Shown here piece by piece: positions 28,184 to 37,114 of a DNA stretch of 64,000 bases. Location: positions 62,001-126,000 of the forward strand of contig NZ_QJRF01000074.1 of NCBI RefSeq assembly GCF_013393345.1, read 5' to 3'. The notes under the pieces are model-generated. The model was not told the DNA's origin. It did not search any database and was given only the letters and a program-made list of their open reading frames with translations. The number at the start of each line of letters is the position of its first letter. Within the stretch, counting starts at the first letter, position 1. The stretch is from Pseudomonas taiwanensis (GTDB lineage: Bacteria; Pseudomonadota; Gammaproteobacteria; Pseudomonadales; Pseudomonadaceae). The position numbers and the translations under genes were made by a program.

Positions 28184-28933
28184 ATGAAGGTTCTTGTAGC
28201 TGTCAAACGAGTGGTCGACTACAACGTCAAGGTCCGCGTCAAGGCGGACAACTCCGGCGTCGACCTCGCCAACGTGAAGATGTCGATGAACCCCTTCTGC
28301 GAAATTGCCGTAGAAGAAGCCGTCCGTCTGAAAGAAAAAGGCGTAGCGAGTGAAATCGTCGTCGTCACCATCGGCCCGAACACTGCTCAAGAGCAGCTGC
28401 GTACTGCCCTGGCCCTGGGCGCTGACCGCGCCATCCTGGTCGAGTCCGCCGACGAGCTGAACTCCCTGGCCGTGGCCAAGCTGCTGAAGGCTGTGGTCGA
28501 GAAAGAGCAGCCGCAGCTGGTCATCCTCGGCAAGCAAGCCATCGACAGCGACAACAACCAGACCGGCCAGATGCTCGGCGCCCTCACTGGCTACGCCCAG
28601 GGCACCTTCGCCTCCAAGGTCGAGCTGGCGGGCGACAAGGTCAACGTCACCCGTGAAATCGACGGCGGTCTGCAGACCGTTTCGCTGAACCTGCCGGCGA
28701 TCGTCACCACCGACCTGCGCCTGAACGAGCCACGCTACGCGTCGCTGCCGAACATCATGAAGGCCAAGAAGAAGCCGCTGGACGTGGTGACCCCGGATGC
28801 CCTGGGCGTTTCCACTGCCTCCACCGTCAAGACCCTGAAAGTTGAAGCACCGGCTGCGCGTCAGGCCGGTATCAAGGTCAAGTCCGTGGCTGAACTGGTC
28901 GAGAAACTGAAGAACGAAGCGAAGGTGATCTGA
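28184..28933 (+). CDS. etfB: Electron-transfer flavoprotein beta subunit
   Basis: A 249-residue subunit that binds AMP and helps accept electrons from acyl-CoA dehydrogenases. The N-terminus [17 protein letters not shown] and the recognition-loop region [10 protein letters not shown] are typical. Start at ATG 28184 with a GAGGAA ribosome-binding site. It is followed by etfA after one base, so expression is coupled. Confidence 0.97.
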   Translation: MKVLVAVKRVVDYNVKVRVKADNSGVDLANVKMSMNPFCEIAVEEAVRLKEKGVASEIVVVTIGPNTAQEQLRTALALGADRAILVESADELNSLAVAKLLKAVVEKEQPQLVILGKQAIDSDNNQTGQMLGALTGYAQGTFASKVELAGDKVNVTREIDGGLQTVSLNLPAIVTTDLRLNEPRYASLPNIMKAKKKPLDVVTPDALGVSTASTVKTLKVEAPAARQAGIKVKSVAELVEKLKNEAKVI

Positions 28934-28934
28934 G

Positions 28935-29864
28935 ATGGCAATCCTGGTAATCGCTGAACACAACAACAGCGCGCTGGCAGCCGCCACCCTCAACACCGTG
29001 ACCGCCGCTCAGAAGATCGGTGGTGATATCCACGTTCTGGTCGCTGGCCAGGGCGTCGGTGCCGCTGCAGAAGCTGCCGCCAAGGTCGCTGGCGTGTCCA
29101 AGGTGCTGGTTGCCGACAACGCCGCCTACGCGCACCAACTGCCGGAAAACGTCGCGCCGCTGATCGCTGAGCTGGGCAAGGGCTACAGCCACGTGCTGGC
29201 CCCCGCTACCACCAACGGCAAGAACTACCTGCCGCGCGTCGCTGCTCTGCTGGACGTCGACCAGATCTCCGAGATCATCGCTGTTGAAAGCGCCGACACC
29301 TTCAAGCGTCCGATCTACGCTGGCAACGCCATCGCCACCGTGCAGTCCTCGGCTGCCGTGAAGGTGATCACCGTGCGTTCCACCGGTTTCGACGCTGCCG
29401 CCGCTGAAGGCGGTTCCGCTGCCGTTGAGGCCGTCGGCACTGTTTCCGACGCCGGCAAGTCGGCCTTCGTCGGTGAAGAGCTGGCCAAGTCCGATCGTCC
29501 GGAACTGACCGCTGCCAAGATCGTCGTCTCCGGCGGCCGTGGCATGCAGAACGGTGAGAACTTCAAGCACCTGTACGCCCTGGCCGACAAGCTGGGTGCT
29601 GCCGTGGGTGCTTCCCGTGCCGCCGTCGACGCCGGTTTCGTGCCGAACGACATGCAGGTCGGCCAGACCGGCAAGATCGTTGCGCCGCAGCTATACATTG
29701 CCGTGGGCATCTCCGGTGCCATCCAGCACCTGGCGGGCATGAAGGACTCCAAGGTCATCGTCGCGATCAACAAGGACGAAGAAGCCCCGATCTTCCAGGT
29801 GGCGGACTACGGCCTGGTGGCTGACCTGTTCGAAGCCGTACCGGAACTGGAAAAGCTGCTGTAA
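28935..29864 (+). CDS. etfA: Electron-transfer flavoprotein alpha subunit
   Basis: A 309-residue FAD-binding subunit. The C-terminal FAD domain shows [24 protein letters not shown] and [10 protein letters not shown]. It forms a heterodimer with EtfB and delivers electrons to EtfD, encoded divergently. A terminator follows directly. Confidence 0.97.
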   Translation: MAILVIAEHNNSALAAATLNTVTAAQKIGGDIHVLVAGQGVGAAAEAAAKVAGVSKVLVADNAAYAHQLPENVAPLIAELGKGYSHVLAPATTNGKNYLPRVAALLDVDQISEIIAVESADTFKRPIYAGNAIATVQSSAAVKVITVRSTGFDAAAAEGGSAAVEAVGTVSDAGKSAFVGEELAKSDRPELTAAKIVVSGGRGMQNGENFKHLYALADKLGAAVGASRAAVDAGFVPNDMQVGQTGKIVAPQLYIAVGISGAIQHLAGMKDSKVIVAINKDEEAPIFQVADYGLVADLFEAVPELEKLL

Positions 29865-29887
29865 TAGCGCTTCCCGGCCTGCCGTAC

Positions 29888-29918
29888 AAAAAACCCGCTC
29901 TTCGGAGCGGGTTTTTTT
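29888..29918 (+). terminator. Terminator after etfBA
   Basis: AAAAAACCCGCTC and GAGCGGGTTTTTTT form a strong stem with a TTCG tetraloop and a run of T residues. Confidence 0.95.
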
Positions 29919-29968
29919 ATGGCTATGTCTGAATTAGCTGTTGCCCGAAGTCGACCGCGGTCCAGGAG

Positions 29969-30023
29969 GTAGGAGCTAGCTTGCTAGCGAAAAGGCGCCA
30001 ATCGCTGGCAAGCCAGCTCCCAC
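29969..30023. repeat. REP pair (two palindromic units)
   Basis: Two inverted Pseudomonas REP units. The left has the core GCTAGC-TT-GCTAGC and the right GCTGGC-AA-GCCAGC, with GTAGGAG and CTCCCAC at the ends. Each unit can fold on itself and the pair can also fold together. Confidence 0.85.
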
Positions 30024-30049
30024 GGGCAATGCAGCGTTTTTATTGCCCT

Positions 30050-30979
30050 TCAGCCACGGCTGGCGTCGAGGAAGGCCTGGTAGTGGCGGGCGGTTTCCTC
30101 CGGGCGTTCGAGCATCGGGGCGTGGCCACAGTCCCGCATGATCACCACCGTCGGTTTTCTCAGTAGGGGTTTCATCACTTCAATGCTGGAGACATCCAGC
30201 ACCCGGTCGCGCTCTCCCCAGAGCAGCAGGGTAGGGGCCTCGATTCTCGGCAGCTCCGGCTCTAGCGGGATATACCGCTCGCGAAGCTGGCGGAAGACTT
30301 CGTTGTAGTGCGCCTCGTTGGCCATGGATTGCTCGGCGAGGTAGGTCTTCACCGACTCGGGAAGGGGCGGCGGCTCGACGAAGACGAAATCCAGCAAACG
30401 CTGGAAGTCATCGGCATTGCGGACGACCAGAGGGTTGGGCTGGCCGCTTTCGATCAGACGAAACATTTCGCTCCTGTTCGGCGCGGTGATTCCGCCGTTG
30501 TCGAACAACGCCAGGCTGCGCACCTGTTGGGGGTAGCGAGCTGCGAAGATCCCGGCGATATGGCCGCCCATGGAATTGCCCACCAGGTGCACTTTGCCCA
30601 GCTCCAGCGTCTTGATGAAGGACTCCAGACGCTCTGCCTGGGTACCGACGTCGTAGCTGCCGGTCGGACGGTCGCTGTCGCCGAAGCCGGGCAGGTCGAG
30701 TGCGATGACGTGGTAGCGCTCGGTGAAGTGGCGAGCGAAGCGCAGCCAGTTGTCCTTGCTGGCGCCGAAGCCGTGGATCATCACGATGGTTTCGCCCATG
30801 GCCGGGCCGCCCTCGTAGTAATGGATGCTAAGATCGCCCAGCGCGACCTGGCGCTCCGTCAAGCCGGCGAGTTGGCGCTCCATGAGACGCACGCTGGCGG
30901 TGAGGGCCGCAGGCGAGAAATAGAGGGTTGTCGCTGCCGCCACCAAGAGGATGACGACTGCGATGATGAGTTTCTTCAT
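30050..30979 (-). CDS. plaF: PlaF-like membrane-anchored phospholipase A1 (alpha/beta hydrolase)
   Basis: A 309-residue alpha/beta hydrolase with one N-terminal membrane anchor (about residues 4-20). The triad is visible: Ser about 136 in GNSMGG, Asp258 in LLLWGERD and His286 in DCGHAP, with the oxyanion motif IHGFG. Its layout, the triad positions and its place near etfBA match P. aeruginosa PlaF, which remodels membrane glycerophospholipids; I assign it on that basis. Start at ATG 30979. It is divergent from a periplasmic binding protein gene. Confidence 0.83.
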   Translation of the reverse strand: MKKLIIAVVILLVAAATTLYFSPAALTASVRLMERQLAGLTERQVALGDLSIHYYEGGPAMGETIVMIHGFGASKDNWLRFARHFTERYHVIALDLPGFGDSDRPTGSYDVGTQAERLESFIKTLELGKVHLVGNSMGGHIAGIFAARYPQQVRSLALFDNGGITAPNRSEMFRLIESGQPNPLVVRNADDFQRLLDFVFVEPPPLPESVKTYLAEQSMANEAHYNEVFRQLRERYIPLEPELPRIEAPTLLLWGERDRVLDVSSIEVMKPLLRKPTVVIMRDCGHAPMLERPEETARHYQAFLDASRG

Positions 30980-31094
30980 GGCCTGCCCTTATCGCGAATA
31001 GTCCTTTCAACCGCCTGTACGCTAGCATGAAGCTCGCTCCAGGCGATGCGGCCCAAGCCAGGGCCAATCGAATGTCCAGCCCAGGAAACCTCAG

Positions 31095-31910
31095 ATGCCA
31101 AGATTGCAGCTCTCGTTCTTTCTCCTCGCGCTGTGCCTGTTGCCCGGACTCGGGCAGGCCGCCGGGAAATGCGAGCGTCTGGTGGCTACCGGCAATCCCG
31201 AATATCCCCCGTATCTGTGGCGTGATCCCGAGAATCCCAAGCAACTCATAGGCGCCAATGCCGATCTGCTCAAGCAGATTGCCAAGGAACTCGGCGTCAA
31301 GGTGGAAATCCTCTACACCGGCCCGTGGTCCCGCGCCCAGGATGAAGTCCGTACGGGCCGGGTCGATCTGATCGCGGGTGCATTCCTCACCCTGCCGCGC
31401 CTGGAAACCATGGATTACGTTCATCCAGCCTTCCTGGAAACCCAGAGCGTCGTCTGGGTGAAGCGCGAACGCGCGTTCCCCTACAGCGGCTGGGAAGATC
31501 TGCGCAGCCACACTGGCGGCTCCCTGGTGAAGAACAGCTTTGGCGAAGCCTTCGACCGCTTCGCCAAGGAAAACCTCAAGCTGGAAGAGGTTCCCAGTCT
31601 GACCCAGGCCTATCAGAAGCTGTTGCTGGAGCGCACCGACTACGTGCTCTACGAGCGCTACCCCGGTCTGGTGCTGGCCGACACCCTGGGTATGGCCGAC
31701 GATCTGGTCGCGCTGGAACCTCCGATTTCCAGTGAAGGTCTGTACCTGACCCTGTCTCACAACTCGGCCTGCAACGACCCCTGGCTGCGCGGACAGCTCG
31801 CGAAAAAAATGACAGAATTGGTCGCCGCCGGAGTGCCGCAAACCCTGCTGCAGCGCAACCTGGAACGCTGGAAGGCATTGCAGATGCAACCCGCCGGTAC
31901 TCCCGAATGA
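31095..31910 (+). CDS. Periplasmic amino-acid-type substrate-binding protein
   Basis: A 271-residue family-3 solute-binding protein with a cleavable signal peptide (about residues 1-22, ending GQAAG). The two-lobed binding fold begins at LVATGNPEYPPYLWRD. No ABC permease or ATPase is adjacent, so it may serve a distant transporter or act as a sensor. The next gene starts near or inside its end, suggesting one operon with the two lipoproteins. Confidence 0.85.
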   Translation: MPRLQLSFFLLALCLLPGLGQAAGKCERLVATGNPEYPPYLWRDPENPKQLIGANADLLKQIAKELGVKVEILYTGPWSRAQDEVRTGRVDLIAGAFLTLPRLETMDYVHPAFLETQSVVWVKRERAFPYSGWEDLRSHTGGSLVKNSFGEAFDRFAKENLKLEEVPSLTQAYQKLLLERTDYVLYERYPGLVLADTLGMADDLVALEPPISSEGLYLTLSHNSACNDPWLRGQLAKKMTELVAAGVPQTLLQRNLERWKALQMQPAGTPE

Positions 31911-31924
31911 TTAGGAATCCTCTA

Positions 31925-32281
31925 GTGAGCAAGACACCCCTGTTTGCAGCCGGCCTGGTTGTGCTGGCCCTGGCCGGCTGCGCCAGTGACCCGGCGCCCA
32001 TCGAGCAGATGCGCCTTACCGAGAAGGCTGTGGAGCAGGCCAAGGCCGTCGGCGCCACTGAACAGATCGAGGAAATGAAGCTTGCCCAGGACAAGCTCGC
32101 CCTGGCTGAAAAGAACATGGGGGAGCAGGACTACAAGCGCGCACGCGTCCTGGCCGAAGAAGCCGAACTGGATGCACGCCTGGCTGAAGCCAAGGTGCTG
32201 ACGAAGAAGAGCCAGGACCAGTTGGCCGAGCTGACCGCGCGGATCAATCGCCTGCGCAAGCAGTTGGGAGACGTGCAGTGA
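31925..32281 (+). CDS. DUF4398-type lipoprotein
   Basis: A 118-residue lipoprotein with lipobox LAGC (about residues 14-17) followed by a helical, Ala/Glu/Lys-rich DUF4398 coiled-coil-like region. I use GTG 31925 because TAGGA lies 8 nt before it; an ATG at 31907 overlapping the previous stop has no such site. The coupling with the next gene is tight (GTGA overlap), and the two proteins are related in their N-terminal halves. Confidence 0.8.
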   Translation: MSKTPLFAAGLVVLALAGCASDPAPIEQMRLTEKAVEQAKAVGATEQIEEMKLAQDKLALAEKNMGEQDYKRARVLAEEAELDARLAEAKVLTKKSQDQLAELTARINRLRKQLGDVQ

Positions 32282-33090
32282 ATCGGAATCATGCTTTGAC
32301 CGCCGGCCTGGTGCTCAGTCTCGGGCTCCTCGGCGGTTGCGCCAACCAGCAGCAGACCGAACAGAGCCTCGAGCAGGCCCGCCAGATGTTCCAGAAGGTC
32401 AAGGAGGACCAGAACGTCCTCAGCGCCGCGCCGAAGGATGTGATCCGCGCGGGCGAGTCCCTGGCCCGTGCCGAGCGTCTTTCCAGCTATTGGGGCAACG
32501 ACAAGGACGTTGTCCACTACGCCTATCTCAGCCAGCGCTACAGCGAGATTGCCAGCCAGCACAGCGAACAGAATCTCAATCAGGCGCGGGCCGCCAAGCT
32601 GCAACTGGAGCGCGAGCGCCTGCAACTGGCCCTGCGTGAAGCCAAGCTGCTCAGCGTCCAGCAACAGGGCAAGTGGCTTGAAGAACAGATGATCGCGCTG
32701 GCCGCCACCGAAACAGATCGTGGCCTGGTGATGACCCTGGGCGATGTGCTGTTCGACACCGGTCACGCCGACCTCAAGGCCTCGGCCAACCGCACGGTGC
32801 TGAAACTGGTGCAGTTCCTCCAGTTGAACCCGCGCCGTGTCGTGCGCATCGAAGGTTACACCGACAGCAGCGGCACCAAGACAGACAACCTCAAGCTCTC
32901 CACCGACCGTGCGCAGGCGGTGGCGGACGCCCTGGTCGACCTCGGCATCGATGCCAAACGCATCCAGGTCCAGGGCTATGGCGAAGCCTTCCCTGTGGCG
33001 GAGAACGCTTCCAACCGGGGCCGGGCACAGAACCGCAGGGTGGAAATCGTCTTCTCCAACGAAAAGGGCGAGCTCGGCTCGGCGCGCTGA
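32278..33090 (+). CDS. OmpA-family lipoprotein with N-terminal DUF4398 region
   Basis: A 270-residue lipoprotein (lipobox LGGC at about residues 18-21). Residues 25-140 are a coiled-coil-like DUF4398 region. Residues about 150-265 are a peptidoglycan-binding OmpA domain with LFDTGHADLK, IEGYTDSSGT and NRRVEIVF. It would tether the outer membrane to the cell wall. The start GTG overlaps the previous stop by 4 nt, so the two lipoproteins are probably made together and may interact. A terminator follows. Confidence 0.88.
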   Translation: MNRNHALTAGLVLSLGLLGGCANQQQTEQSLEQARQMFQKVKEDQNVLSAAPKDVIRAGESLARAERLSSYWGNDKDVVHYAYLSQRYSEIASQHSEQNLNQARAAKLQLERERLQLALREAKLLSVQQQGKWLEEQMIALAATETDRGLVMTLGDVLFDTGHADLKASANRTVLKLVQFLQLNPRRVVRIEGYTDSSGTKTDNLKLSTDRAQAVADALVDLGIDAKRIQVQGYGEAFPVAENASNRGRAQNRRVEIVFSNEKGELGSAR

Positions 33091-33104
33091 AGCTGCACTG
33101 CCAC

Positions 33105-33139
33105 AAGGCCCCGGTTGCCGTTCGGCACCGGGGCTTTTT
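33105..33139 (+). terminator. Terminator after the OmpA-like lipoprotein gene
   Basis: GCCCCGGT and ACCGGGGC arms form a long hairpin with a small internal stem and are followed by five T residues. Confidence 0.88.
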
Positions 33140-33155
33140 CATGGCTGGACAAATT

Positions 33156-33235
33156 CACTGTATCGCACACAATTTCCCGATCTGTACCGGTGCAGTTTTG
33201 AAGTGTTCAGATAGTGTTTCGGTCCAGTGATACAG
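33156..33235. promoter_or_regulatory. Repeated CTGTAYC-type sites upstream of the MocR gene
   Basis: CTGTATC (33158-33164) and CTGTACC (33182-33188) are direct repeats 24 bp apart, and GATACAG (33229-33235) is an inverted copy just before the start codon. Such clusters are typical of MocR/PdxR operator regions. This is a prediction only. Confidence 0.45.
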
Positions 33236-33243
33236 GTGCCGTC

Positions 33244-34677
33244 ATGACCAATCTGTTGCTCTACCAACGCATCGCCCAGCAACTGGCCGATGATATTCGC
33301 CGTGGTGTCTACCAACCGGGCGAACGCGTACCGTCGGTGCGCAAGCTCAGCTCCCAGCTCAGCGTGAGTCACGCTACCGTGCTGCAGGCCTACGCCAGCC
33401 TGGAGGACCAGGGGCTGATTCGCGCTCGCCCGCAATCCGGCTTCTATGTGCACCAGACCCCGGCCCTGACCGCGTCCACCCCGGATATCGCCCGCGTAGA
33501 ACGCCCGGGTCTCGTCACCCGTGCAAGCATCATCCAGCAGGTACTGGCCGAGTCCCGTCGTGAAGGTGTCTTCCCGCTGGGGGCGGCGGTACCCCATGTC
33601 GATTACCTGCCGGTGCGCACCCTGCACCAGCAGCTTGCCAAGGTCACACGCTTCCATAGCCCGCGCGCCTTCAGCTACATGTTCAGCCCCGGCTTCGAGC
33701 CACTGCGTCGCCAAGTGGCGATTCGCATGCGCGATGCCGGCGTGGTGGTGGACCCCAGCGAAGTGGTGATTACCCACGGCTGCGTGGACGCACTGCAGAT
33801 GAGCTTGCGGGTGCTGACCCGTCCGGGTGACCTGATTGCCACCGAGTCGCCGACCTACTACGGCTTGCTGCAACTGGCCGACCTGCTGGGCCTGAAGGTC
33901 ATCGAGATTCCCAGCGACCCGACCACAGGCATCAGCCTGGAAGCCTTGCAATTGGCCGCTAACCAATGGCCGATCAAGGCGCTGGTACTGACCGCGCGAC
34001 TGAGCAACCCCCTCGGCGGCACGATTCCCGAAGAGCGGCAGAAGCAACTGCTGCGCCTGTCCTCGGACTTCGACATCCAGATCATCGAAGACGATATCTA
34101 TGGCGAACTGATGTTCGACCAGGGACCTTCCAAGGCGATCAAGGCCTACGACCTCGACGATCGGGTGATCTACTGCTCCAGCTTTTCCAAGACCCTGTCG
34201 CCCGGTGTGCGCATCGGCTGGATGATCGCCGGCAAGTACCAGGCGGAAATCCAGCGTCTGCAGACCTTCAGTACCCATTCGGCGTGCAGCGTCACCCAGA
34301 TGGGCGTGGCAGCCTATCTCGAGAATGGCGGCTACGACCGGCACCTGCGCTATATCCGGCAGGAGTACCGGAAGAACCTCACGGCCTTCCAGCTCGCGGT
34401 CCAGCAGTACTTCCCAGAAGGCACCCAGATCACCCGGCCCAACGGCGGTTTCATCCTCTGGATCAGCCTGCCGGCCAAGGTGAACACCAAGGACTTGCAC
34501 ATGCGTGCCTTGCAGCAGGGCATCAGCATCGCGCCGGGGTTGATTTTCAGTAACACGGAACAGTTCAACCACTGCGTACGGCTGAACTGTGGCATCCCGT
34601 GGAACCGCGAGGCCGAGCGGGCCATGATGACGCTCGGCATGCTGGCGAAGCAGCTCTGCCAGGAAGCGGGATTGTGA
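33244..34677 (+). CDS. MocR-type regulator (GntR HTH fused to aminotransferase fold)
   Basis: A 477-residue fusion. Residues 1-75 are a GntR winged helix-turn-helix (ERVPSVRKLSSQLSVSHATV), and the rest is a fold-type-I aminotransferase domain with the PLP lysine in SSFSKTLSPGVRIGWM. Such proteins sense PLP or its amino adducts and regulate vitamin B6 or amino compound genes. Start at ATG 33244 with AGGTG upstream. No target gene is adjacent except itself, so autoregulation through the upstream repeats is likely. Confidence 0.9.
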   Translation: MTNLLLYQRIAQQLADDIRRGVYQPGERVPSVRKLSSQLSVSHATVLQAYASLEDQGLIRARPQSGFYVHQTPALTASTPDIARVERPGLVTRASIIQQVLAESRREGVFPLGAAVPHVDYLPVRTLHQQLAKVTRFHSPRAFSYMFSPGFEPLRRQVAIRMRDAGVVVDPSEVVITHGCVDALQMSLRVLTRPGDLIATESPTYYGLLQLADLLGLKVIEIPSDPTTGISLEALQLAANQWPIKALVLTARLSNPLGGTIPEERQKQLLRLSSDFDIQIIEDDIYGELMFDQGPSKAIKAYDLDDRVIYCSSFSKTLSPGVRIGWMIAGKYQAEIQRLQTFSTHSACSVTQMGVAAYLENGGYDRHLRYIRQEYRKNLTAFQLAVQQYFPEGTQITRPNGGFILWISLPAKVNTKDLHMRALQQGISIAPGLIFSNTEQFNHCVRLNCGIPWNREAERAMMTLGMLAKQLCQEAGL

Positions 34678-34682
34678 CCTTT

Positions 34683-34721
34683 CGCCGAGGGCCGCTCATG
34701 GCCCTCGGCGTTTGATTTTTT
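34683..34721 (+). terminator. Terminator after the MocR gene
   Basis: CGCCGAGGGCC and GGCCCTCGGCG make an 11-bp perfect stem with a 6-nt loop, followed by TTTGATTTTTT. Confidence 0.92.
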
Positions 34722-34797
34722 CCTCTGCGTTAACCCCGCTGGCGCTAGGCATCCGTCTACTGGTGCGAATGGCTCATTCGTTCCCAGGAGGCGTCCC

Positions 34798-36522
34798 ATG
34801 TCCAGCCACAGTTTCCTTCAGCACCAACCCCTGGCAGCCGGTTTCACCGCCGGCCTGCTGCTGGCCCTGACCGCCTGCAGTGCGCAGGATGCTTCTGCGC
34901 CTGCCAGCGGCAAGGCCGAGGCACCGCCGCCCGCATCGATCCAGGTGGAGCCGGAGCTGCGCGAGGAGACCAAGGCCAGCGCACCGGCAACCCTGGCCAA
35001 GCGCGCCGATTACGCTGCCGAGTCACGGCAGATGCCGATGATCGCGCCTGCGCCCATGCAGGATGCCGTGCAGCCGGGCTACCGCGACGTGCCGCGTGAG
35101 CAGTACCAGCACCTCGCCGACAACCCCGTGCACGCGGTGGCCAGCGATCCGGTCTCCACCTTCAGCATCGACGTCGACACCGGCAGCTACGCCAACGTGC
35201 GGCGCTTTCTCAGCGGCGGCCAACTGCCTCCGGCTGATGCCGTGCGGTTGGAGGAGATGGTCAACTATTTCCCCTACAGCTATCCGCTTCCCGAGGGCGA
35301 TGTGCCATTCGGCATCGGCATCGAACTGGCGCAAACGCCGTGGAACCCGCAGACGCGTCTGCTGCGTGTGGCGATCAAGGCGTCTGACAGCCGCGTCGAA
35401 CAGTTGCCGCCGGCCAACCTGGTGTTCCTCGTGGATGTTTCCGGCTCCATGGATCGTCGTGAGGGCCTGCCCATGGTGCAGGGCACGCTCAAGCTGCTGG
35501 TGGACCAGTTGCGCCCACAGGATCGCGTGTCCCTGGTGACCTACGCGGGAGAGGCGAGGGTGGTGCTGGCGTCCACGCCCGGTAGCGAGAAGGCGAAGAT
35601 CCGCGCCGCCATCGATCAGCTCAGCGCCGGCGGGTCCACGGCCGGCGAGTCGGGCATCCAGCTGGCCTATGCCGAAGCGCAGAAGGGCCTGATCCCCAAT
35701 GGCATCAACCGCATCCTCCTGGCCACCGATGGCGACTTCAACGTCGGCATCAGCGATTTCGAAAGCCTGAAGCAGCTGGCTGCGCAGAAGCGCAAAGGCG
35801 GGGTGTCCCTGACCACCCTGGGCTTCGGCATGGACAACTACAACGAACGGCTGATGGAGCAACTGGCCGATGCCGGTGACGGCAATTACGCCTACATCGA
35901 CAACCTGCGCGAGGCGCGCAAGGTGCTGGTGGATCAGCTCGGTTCCACGCTGTCGGTTGTGGCCAGGGACGTGAAGCTGCAACTGGAATTCAACCCGGCC
36001 GAAGTCAGCGAATACCGCCTGCTGGGTTACGAGAATCGTGCACTGAAGCGTGAAGACTTCAGCAATGACAAGGTGGATGCCGGCGAGATCGGTGCCGGAC
36101 ATACCATCACCGCGCTCTATGAGATCGTCCCCGTCGGCGCCAAGGGTTGGCTGGAACCACTGCGCTATCAGCCAGCCGCCAAGACCGAAGGCAATTCCGG
36201 CGAGCTGGCCTGGTTGCGCGTGCGCTACAAGGCGCCGGGCGCGGAGCAGAGCCGCCTGCTGGAGCGACCCATCGCTACCGCCAAGGTCGCAAGCCTCACC
36301 GAGGCCAGCGAGGACCTGCGCTTTGCCGCTGCGGTAGCTGCCTTCGCCCAGCAGCTCAAGGGCGGGCAATACACCGGCGAGTTCGGCCTGTCCGACAGCG
36401 CCAGCCTGGCCCGAGCGGCCCGTGGTGACGACCGCTTCGGCCTGCGAGGCGAGTTCGTGCAACTGGTGGAACTCGCGCAAAGCCTGCAAACTCCCGCACC
36501 ATCCCAAGCGCGGAAGGAATGA
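34798..36522 (+). CDS. von Willebrand factor A-domain lipoprotein (YfbK/DUF3520 type)
   Basis: A 574-residue predicted lipoprotein with signal peptide and lipobox (LTAC near residue 27), an Ala/Pro-rich linker, a conserved N-terminal vWA-associated region (STFSIDVDTGSYANVRRFL), a vWA domain with MIDAS motif DVSGSM (about 214-219), and a C-terminal DUF3520 region. It probably acts in the periplasm or at the outer membrane through metal-dependent protein binding. It ends one base before the ECF sigma gene begins, and the three genes 34798-37770 form one tight unit. Confidence 0.85.
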   Translation: MSSHSFLQHQPLAAGFTAGLLLALTACSAQDASAPASGKAEAPPPASIQVEPELREETKASAPATLAKRADYAAESRQMPMIAPAPMQDAVQPGYRDVPREQYQHLADNPVHAVASDPVSTFSIDVDTGSYANVRRFLSGGQLPPADAVRLEEMVNYFPYSYPLPEGDVPFGIGIELAQTPWNPQTRLLRVAIKASDSRVEQLPPANLVFLVDVSGSMDRREGLPMVQGTLKLLVDQLRPQDRVSLVTYAGEARVVLASTPGSEKAKIRAAIDQLSAGGSTAGESGIQLAYAEAQKGLIPNGINRILLATDGDFNVGISDFESLKQLAAQKRKGGVSLTTLGFGMDNYNERLMEQLADAGDGNYAYIDNLREARKVLVDQLGSTLSVVARDVKLQLEFNPAEVSEYRLLGYENRALKREDFSNDKVDAGEIGAGHTITALYEIVPVGAKGWLEPLRYQPAAKTEGNSGELAWLRVRYKAPGAEQSRLLERPIATAKVASLTEASEDLRFAAAVAAFAQQLKGGQYTGEFGLSDSASLARAARGDDRFGLRGEFVQLVELAQSLQTPAPSQARKE

Positions 36523-36523
36523 C

Positions 36524-37114
36524 GTGAACGCGACCCTCACGGATGACGATGCCGCCTTGTTGCGGCGTTATCGCAACGGTGATTCCGAGGCTTTCGGCGT
36601 GCTCTATACGCGCCATCGCCTTGGCCTTTATCGCTTTCTCTGTGGCCTGTGTGGTGATGGCGCGCTCGCCGAGGAAATCTTCCAGGAAACCTGGCTGAAC
36701 CTGATCCGTAGCGAGTCGTCGCCCCTTGGCCAGGCCAGCTTCAAGACCTGGCTCTATCAGATCGCCCGTAACCGCCTGATCGATCACTGGCGCAAGCACG
36801 GGCGCTTGCAGGGTCGTGAAGAGACCTTCGATGAGGCGCTGCACGGTGACGCACTGCCGGGCAGCAGCCCGGACCCCGAGCGGGAGCTTTCCCTGAGCCG
36901 GGACCAGCAACGCCTGCGCGCGGCGCTGGACGAATTGCCGGGTGAGCAGCGCGAAGTGTTCCTGTTGCGCGCCCATGGCGACCTGGAAGTGGCCGAGATC
37001 GCCGAACTCACCCGTACACCCGCGGAGACGGTGAAAAGCCGCCTTCGCTATGCGCTGCAGAAGTTGCGTCGGCTGTTGGCCGACCCGGCCGCGGCGGAGG
37101 AGGTATCCGCATGA
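36524..37114 (+). CDS. ECF-type sigma-70 factor
   Basis: A 196-residue alternative sigma factor. Region 2 runs from LLRRYRNGDSEAFGVLY to KTWLYQIARNRLIDHWRK and region 4 has DELPGEQREVFLLRAHGDLE and a helix-turn-helix. The start is GTG 36524 with AAGGA 5 nt upstream. It overlaps the next gene by 4 nt, which encodes a membrane protein in the position of an anti-sigma factor. Its regulon is unknown; the operon itself is a likely target, but no matching promoter is visible to me. Confidence 0.9.
   Translation: MNATLTDDDAALLRRYRNGDSEAFGVLYTRHRLGLYRFLCGLCGDGALAEEIFQETWLNLIRSESSPLGQASFKTWLYQIARNRLIDHWRKHGRLQGREETFDEALHGDALPGSSPDPERELSLSRDQQRLRAALDELPGEQREVFLLRAHGDLEVAEIAELTRTPAETVKSRLRYALQKLRRLLADPAAAEEVSA

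Noticed and set aside
33182-33196. LexA box near the MocR gene
   Set aside because: CTGT is present but the required ACAG at the right distance is not.
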